From the NCBI RefSeq assembly GCF_001314995.1, contig NZ_CP012938.1, forward strand, positions 2,046,001-2,110,000: a DNA stretch of 64,000 bases. The letters are read 5' to 3'. The notes below the pieces were generated by a model that searched no databases, had not been told where the DNA came from, and worked only from the letters and a program-made list of their open reading frames with translations. Made by a program: the position numbers and the translations under genes. Source of the stretch: Bacteroides ovatus (GTDB taxonomy: Bacteria; Bacteroidota; Bacteroidia; Bacteroidales; Bacteroidaceae). Shown piece after piece: positions 59,905 to 64,000 of this stretch; position 1 is the stretch's first letter, and each line of letters begins with the position of its first letter.

Positions 59905-62883
59905 ATGAAAAAATATCTTTTAATCCGGATGATGCAAACAGTAGCCATTATCCTGTTTGCCGCCAATGTATCGGCACAAAACCAAAATGTGGTCATATCA
60001 GTACGGAATATCCCGGTACGTACCACACTGACCCAGATTCGGCAAGCTGCCAATGTACATTTTGTCTATGAAGAGAAGAATATTAATAGCCAACAGACTG
60101 TAACACTCAATTATCCGCAAGGGACATCATTGAGCACTTTACTCAACAACCTTTGCAAGCAAATAGGACTGACGTACGAAATCAATGAATCCGTTATTCT
60201 ACTCTATCCTGCTCAAAAGCAAACCACCACTCATGACATCCATATCCTGTTGTTGGAAAGGGGAAACAAACAGCCGCTACCAATGGCAACCTGCGTTCTC
60301 AATCCGCTAGGAGCTTATGCCGCAACCGACATGGAGGGAAAGGCAGTACTAAAAAACGTCCCCACAGGAAAATACATATTAAATATTTCGTATGTAGGCT
60401 TCGAGACTGTGCAACGGGAAATCAACGTTGAACAAAACCTGGATCTGACGATCCGCATGTCTCCCACTTCGCTAGCTTTGAAAGAGGTAGTAGTGGTAGC
60501 AAAACAAAATGCGGCCGGAGAATCTACCAGCTCCATTATAGGCAGACAAGCGATAGACCATTTACAGGCTATGAGCCTTGATGACGTGATGCAACTCATA
60601 CCGGGGCACTTAATGAAAAATACAGATCTGACATCCCGTTCCAATGTACAGCTCCGTACTCTTGTTAACAATAACACCAATGCCTTCGGTTCGAGTATCA
60701 TAATGGACGGAGTTCCCATGTCCAACAATGGTACACTATCGCAAGGAGGATTTTCAAGTACCGCATTTGTCGGAACAGACTTACGCCAAATTAGTGCGGA
60801 CGATATTGAATCCGTAGAAATAATCCGTGGTATTCCTTCTGCCGAATACGGTGATTTAACCTCCGGACTTGTAGTTGTTCATTCCAAAATCGGACAAACT
60901 CCCTGGCAGATCAAGGGAAAGATAAATCCCGGAACAATGAATTACTCGCTCGGTAAAGGATTACGTTTAAACAAAGATGCCGGTATCCTGAATTTCAATC
61001 TCGACTATGCACAAGCATGGGGAGATCCACGCCAGAAAACAAAGTCATTCGACCGTTACACCTTTAGCTTGGGATACAGCAAAGATTTTTCACGTATCTG
61101 GCATACAGACACAAAGGTACGTTACATGATGGGCAAAGACTGGAATGGAAAAGACCCGGATGCCATTGACGACGGCACTTTTCAAAAGAATCGCAACCAG
61201 CTGTTCTCACTAAGCCATAATGGCAAACTATCAATTAATAAACCATTCTCACGTACTGTTAATTACACATTAGGTGTCAGCTATACTCAAACAGAGATGG
61301 AAAAGAGCGCCATTGTTGCCAATTCGTCCGGGTTGCTACCGATACTTACTGCCACAGAAACAGGGTATTATAATGTGCCTTTCGAGCAAAGCTCCTATCA
61401 GGCAAGCGGAGGTTCCCTTAGCCGTCCCGGAAATGTATATGCCAAAGTCAGCAACACGTTCTTCGTAAAATCAAAGAAAACATATCAGAACTTCAAAATG
61501 GGAGTGGAATACCACTACGACTGGAATAATGCCCGCGGATATTATAATGATGACGACCGTTACCCATTGCAACCCAACAGTAACGGACGTCCCCGTCCTT
61601 TCTCCGATATTCCGAGCATCCATCAGATGGCCGCTTACATAGAAGATAACTTCCGTTGGGATATATCAGAAAACAGATTTCTGAAAATACAGTTAGGCGG
61701 ACGTTTCACCACTTTACAGCCGTGGGCGGATGAAGCAACCTTTTCTTTCTCTCCTCGTGTAAATGCTTCATTCTCCGTCAACAAATGGCTAAATATCCGT
61801 GGAGGATTCGGACTCAACTCAAAAACTCCCGGTTTGGATTATCTCTATCCCGACAAAAAGTACATCGACCGTGTAGCTGCCAATTATATGCCTCAAGACG
61901 ACAAAGTCGGACAAATATTAATGTACCACACCCAAGTGTACAACGTGCAACGAACTAAAGGATTGAAGAATGCGACCAATCGCAAATGGGAGGCAGGGTT
62001 CGACATAAAGTTATCGGACAAGCATAAATTAAGCCTCATCGGTTATCATGATAAAACCGCTAACGGATTCGGATCGGCCACAGAATATTTTACGTATACA
62101 GCCAACTATTATTCTGCGGAAAAAGGACTGATTATCACTCCTGGACAAGCCACAAAAATAGATTGGGATAATCCAGAACGCACGGACCTTGTACTCAGTA
62201 CGACCGGTAAAATAGGAAACACGAATGTCTCTATCAATAAAGGGATAGAAATGGACTTTGACTTCGGCGAGATTCCGGCACTGCACACTTCATTCTATCT
62301 GTCAGGAGCATATATGGAATCCAAGACTTACTCTACAGACATCAACAGTAGCAATCCTACCGATCTACCTACTGAATATCAGGTAACCAATACCATTCCA
62401 TTCAAAATTGTATATCCATCCGGGCTAAACTATAGCACTTACCGCCGCTTTACGAACACTCTGCGGATTGTGACCAATATCCCGGCACTGCGTATGGTAG
62501 CTTCGTTCTCAACACAAGCCATCTGGTACAATTATTCCAAGAGCAACAATCCTCCGATGGACCCCATCGGATGGATAGACACAGACCTCTCTTATCATGA
62601 AATAACAGCAGATATGCTGGCAGATGAGAACTACAAAATAAAAGGGGTATCATTGAAAAGCCAACGCAAGAATCCTAAAGACAATGTGCCAAGCAAAGCC
62701 CCTATTACATGGTTAATGGCGGGACGCCTCACCAAGGAGCTGGGCAATATAGGCGGCATTTCATTCTATGCCAACAACATACTCTTTTACGAACCTTTTC
62801 TCAAAAACTCTACCTCCAACACGCTAGTACAGCGTAATACAGGTAATTTCAGTTTTGGTGTCGAATTATTCTTTAATTTATAA
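59905..62883 (+). CDS. TonB-dependent receptor with STN domain
   Basis: A 992-residue outer-membrane receptor: signal peptide (about 1-24), STN domain (about 28-105), carboxypeptidase-regulatory-like domain (about 112-185), plug (about 200-320; DVMQLIPGHLM and GIPSAEYGDLTSGLVVVHSK) and a barrel ending in GVELFFNL. It is not a SusC: it lacks the SusC signature spacing and no SusD follows. The plug resembles siderophore or metal-type receptors. With the ECF sigma and FecR upstream it should be induced by its own ligand, possibly an iron complex or another small compound; the ligand is not shown by the sequence. The next gene starts 8 bp downstream. Confidence 0.92.
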   Translation: MKKYLLIRMMQTVAIILFAANVSAQNQNVVISVRNIPVRTTLTQIRQAANVHFVYEEKNINSQQTVTLNYPQGTSLSTLLNNLCKQIGLTYEINESVILLYPAQKQTTTHDIHILLLERGNKQPLPMATCVLNPLGAYAATDMEGKAVLKNVPTGKYILNISYVGFETVQREINVEQNLDLTIRMSPTSLALKEVVVVAKQNAAGESTSSIIGRQAIDHLQAMSLDDVMQLIPGHLMKNTDLTSRSNVQLRTLVNNNTNAFGSSIIMDGVPMSNNGTLSQGGFSSTAFVGTDLRQISADDIESVEIIRGIPSAEYGDLTSGLVVVHSKIGQTPWQIKGKINPGTMNYSLGKGLRLNKDAGILNFNLDYAQAWGDPRQKTKSFDRYTFSLGYSKDFSRIWHTDTKVRYMMGKDWNGKDPDAIDDGTFQKNRNQLFSLSHNGKLSINKPFSRTVNYTLGVSYTQTEMEKSAIVANSSGLLPILTATETGYYNVPFEQSSYQASGGSLSRPGNVYAKVSNTFFVKSKKTYQNFKMGVEYHYDWNNARGYYNDDDRYPLQPNSNGRPRPFSDIPSIHQMAAYIEDNFRWDISENRFLKIQLGGRFTTLQPWADEATFSFSPRVNASFSVNKWLNIRGGFGLNSKTPGLDYLYPDKKYIDRVAANYMPQDDKVGQILMYHTQVYNVQRTKGLKNATNRKWEAGFDIKLSDKHKLSLIGYHDKTANGFGSATEYFTYTANYYSAEKGLIITPGQATKIDWDNPERTDLVLSTTGKIGNTNVSINKGIEMDFDFGEIPALHTSFYLSGAYMESKTYSTDINSSNPTDLPTEYQVTNTIPFKIVYPSGLNYSTYRRFTNTLRIVTNIPALRMVASFSTQAIWYNYSKSNNPPMDPIGWIDTDLSYHEITADMLADENYKIKGVSLKSQRKNPKDNVPSKAPITWLMAGRLTKELGNIGGISFYANNILFYEPFLKNSTSNTLVQRNTGNFSFGVELFFNL

Positions 62884-62891
62884 ATCACAAT

Positions 62892-64000
62892 ATGAATAGA
62901 ACAATTTCTTTTATTACAAAAATGATGTTTGCGGCTGTCACAGTTATCATGGCTGCATGTTCCTCTGACGACAATGCCACACAAGCATTGACCGTACAAG
63001 TGAAAGTATCCATGCCCGAAGGATTCAAGTCCGACATTCTATATACAGGGCACACTGTTACAATGGGTAAATACACTGCCATTACAAACGAAAAAGGTAT
63101 AGCCACTTTCGAAGGAGTGATTCCCGATTTGTATGACATCTCTACTTCCTGCGAAATCACTGCAGAAGAATATGAAGAAATGACAGGCAACGATCCGCAA
63201 AATGAAAATTATGTGATTTCCGGCAGTCTATTGAAATATACTGTCGGCTCGTCAACAACCATCGAACTTCAAACAAGTATTTCTGCCAAACAATCAATTG
63301 TTATCAGCAAAGTTTACTATGCAGGAACCAAAGACAACAATAATAAAAATTATCTGGCAGGAAAGTACATTGAGTTCTTTAATAACTCGGACCAAACCGT
63401 TGATATAGCCGGACTTTATTTCGGACTGGTAGAGTCGGAAAGTACTCCTGCATATACGCTTGGCTCCACACCGGAATATATCTACCTAAAACAGATTTAT
63501 CGTTTCCCATCTAATGGAGTCACAGAAGTTGCACCGGGAGCCTCGATAATCGTTGCCAATAGTGCCATCGACCATACAGGAAATAATGAAGTAGATTTAT
63601 CCAAAGCCGACTTTGAAGCTAAAGATACGCAAGGGAAAACAACCAACAATCCTGCAACCCCGGCTGTAGAACTGATATATACAACATTTCCCACAATCAG
63701 TAATATGAATCTGGTACAAGGTGGTCCCTGTTCTGTTGTATTATTCAGTACGGATGAAGATGTAACCTCATGGGAAACTGTATACGTTGACGGTAAAGAT
63801 AAAGGAAGCAAGTTTGTCAAAACCCCTGTAAAATACATAATGGATGGTGTAGAATGTTTGAAAAACAAAAGTACGGGAGTAGATAAAAATTCCAAACGTC
63901 TTTACAACTACATTGATGCAGGCTATCAATACACGGAGGCTACCACCGGATATACCGGAGAAGTAGTCTACCGCAAAACAGCCAAGACAGAAAACGGGCG
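62892..64000 (+). CDS. Lipoprotein with lamin-tail-like (DUF4876) region, partial at right edge
   Basis: The reading frame from the ATG at 62892 is open for 369 codons to the window end. The signal peptide has a lipobox at C23 (MAAC) followed by SSDD, suggesting surface exposure. Residues about 30-125 form a beta-sandwich-like domain. From about 135 the sequence IVISKVYYAG...GKYIEFFNNSDQTVDIAGLYFG resembles a lamin-tail domain, as in DUF4876 lipoproteins that accompany TonB receptors in Bacteroidetes. It is co-transcribed with the receptor and may capture its ligand at the surface. The C-terminus is outside the window. Confidence 0.82.
   Translation, partial: MNRTISFITKMMFAAVTVIMAACSSDDNATQALTVQVKVSMPEGFKSDILYTGHTVTMGKYTAITNEKGIATFEGVIPDLYDISTSCEITAEEYEEMTGNDPQNENYVISGSLLKYTVGSSTTIELQTSISAKQSIVISKVYYAGTKDNNNKNYLAGKYIEFFNNSDQTVDIAGLYFGLVESESTPAYTLGSTPEYIYLKQIYRFPSNGVTEVAPGASIIVANSAIDHTGNNEVDLSKADFEAKDTQGKTTNNPATPAVELIYTTFPTISNMNLVQGGPCSVVLFSTDEDVTSWETVYVDGKDKGSKFVKTPVKYIMDGVECLKNKSTGVDKNSKRLYNYIDAGYQYTEATTGYTGEVVYRKTAKTENG

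Overview
The window is typical Bacteroides DNA, most likely a xylan-using species of the B. ovatus / B. xylanisolvens type. Three SusC/SusD pairs, hybrid two-component regulators (HTCS), ECF sigma/FecR pairs and many TAnnTTTG promoter boxes support the genus. The species-level guess is inference from gene content only.

Layout. 1-6.7 kb: the start of a serine-type sulfatase running off the left edge, and a SusC/SusD pair for an unknown glycan. 6.9-8.25 kb: a small accessory patch with a decapitated PD-(D/E)XK transposase and a likely two-gene toxin-antitoxin unit. 8.9-13.2 kb: a hybrid sensor kinase, then a probable cell-wall recycling pair (sugar nucleotidyltransferase; AmgK-like kinase fused to a RapZ C-terminal domain). 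13.7-17.6 kb: an HTCS with no polysaccharide locus beside it. 17.7-20.3 kb: glycolytic genes (fsa, fbaB, gpmA). 20.6-29.9 kb: a five-gene ECF sigma, anti-sigma, SusC, SusD, metalloprotease operon, perhaps for protein or peptide use. 30.3-33.6 kb: a PAS histidine kinase and a ModF-like double ABC ATPase, with a small decayed piece of the ATPase gene upstream of the kinase.

33.7-54.7 kb is a complete small xylan utilisation locus. Its HTCS (50.5 kb) is divergent from susC-susD-surface glycan-binding protein-GH10 xylanase. A second transcription unit encodes acetyl esterase, GPH transporter, GH10, GH43 and GH67. The proposed flow is surface binding and cutting of xylan, SusCD import, periplasmic deacetylation, glucuronic acid removal and further cutting, then uptake by the transporter and hydrolysis by a GH43 that has no signal peptide. 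Both transcription units carry the same three-copy, 21-bp-period GTTACA array at the same distance from a TAnnTTTG box, a strong candidate for the HTCS binding site.

54.7-57.7 kb holds a lipoprotein type I pullulanase, ruvC and a DUF4286 gene, followed by tRNA-Ala(GGC). From 58.1 kb to the right edge a second ECF sigma/FecR pair drives a TonB-dependent receptor and a lipoprotein cut by the window end.

The least explained signals are two intergenic arrays of 22-bp units with quasi-palindromic centres whose sequences differ while self-complementarity is kept (8511-8598 and 13453-13540), the AmgK-RapZ fusion, and the ADP-ribosyltransferase-like gene coupled to a 49-residue partner.
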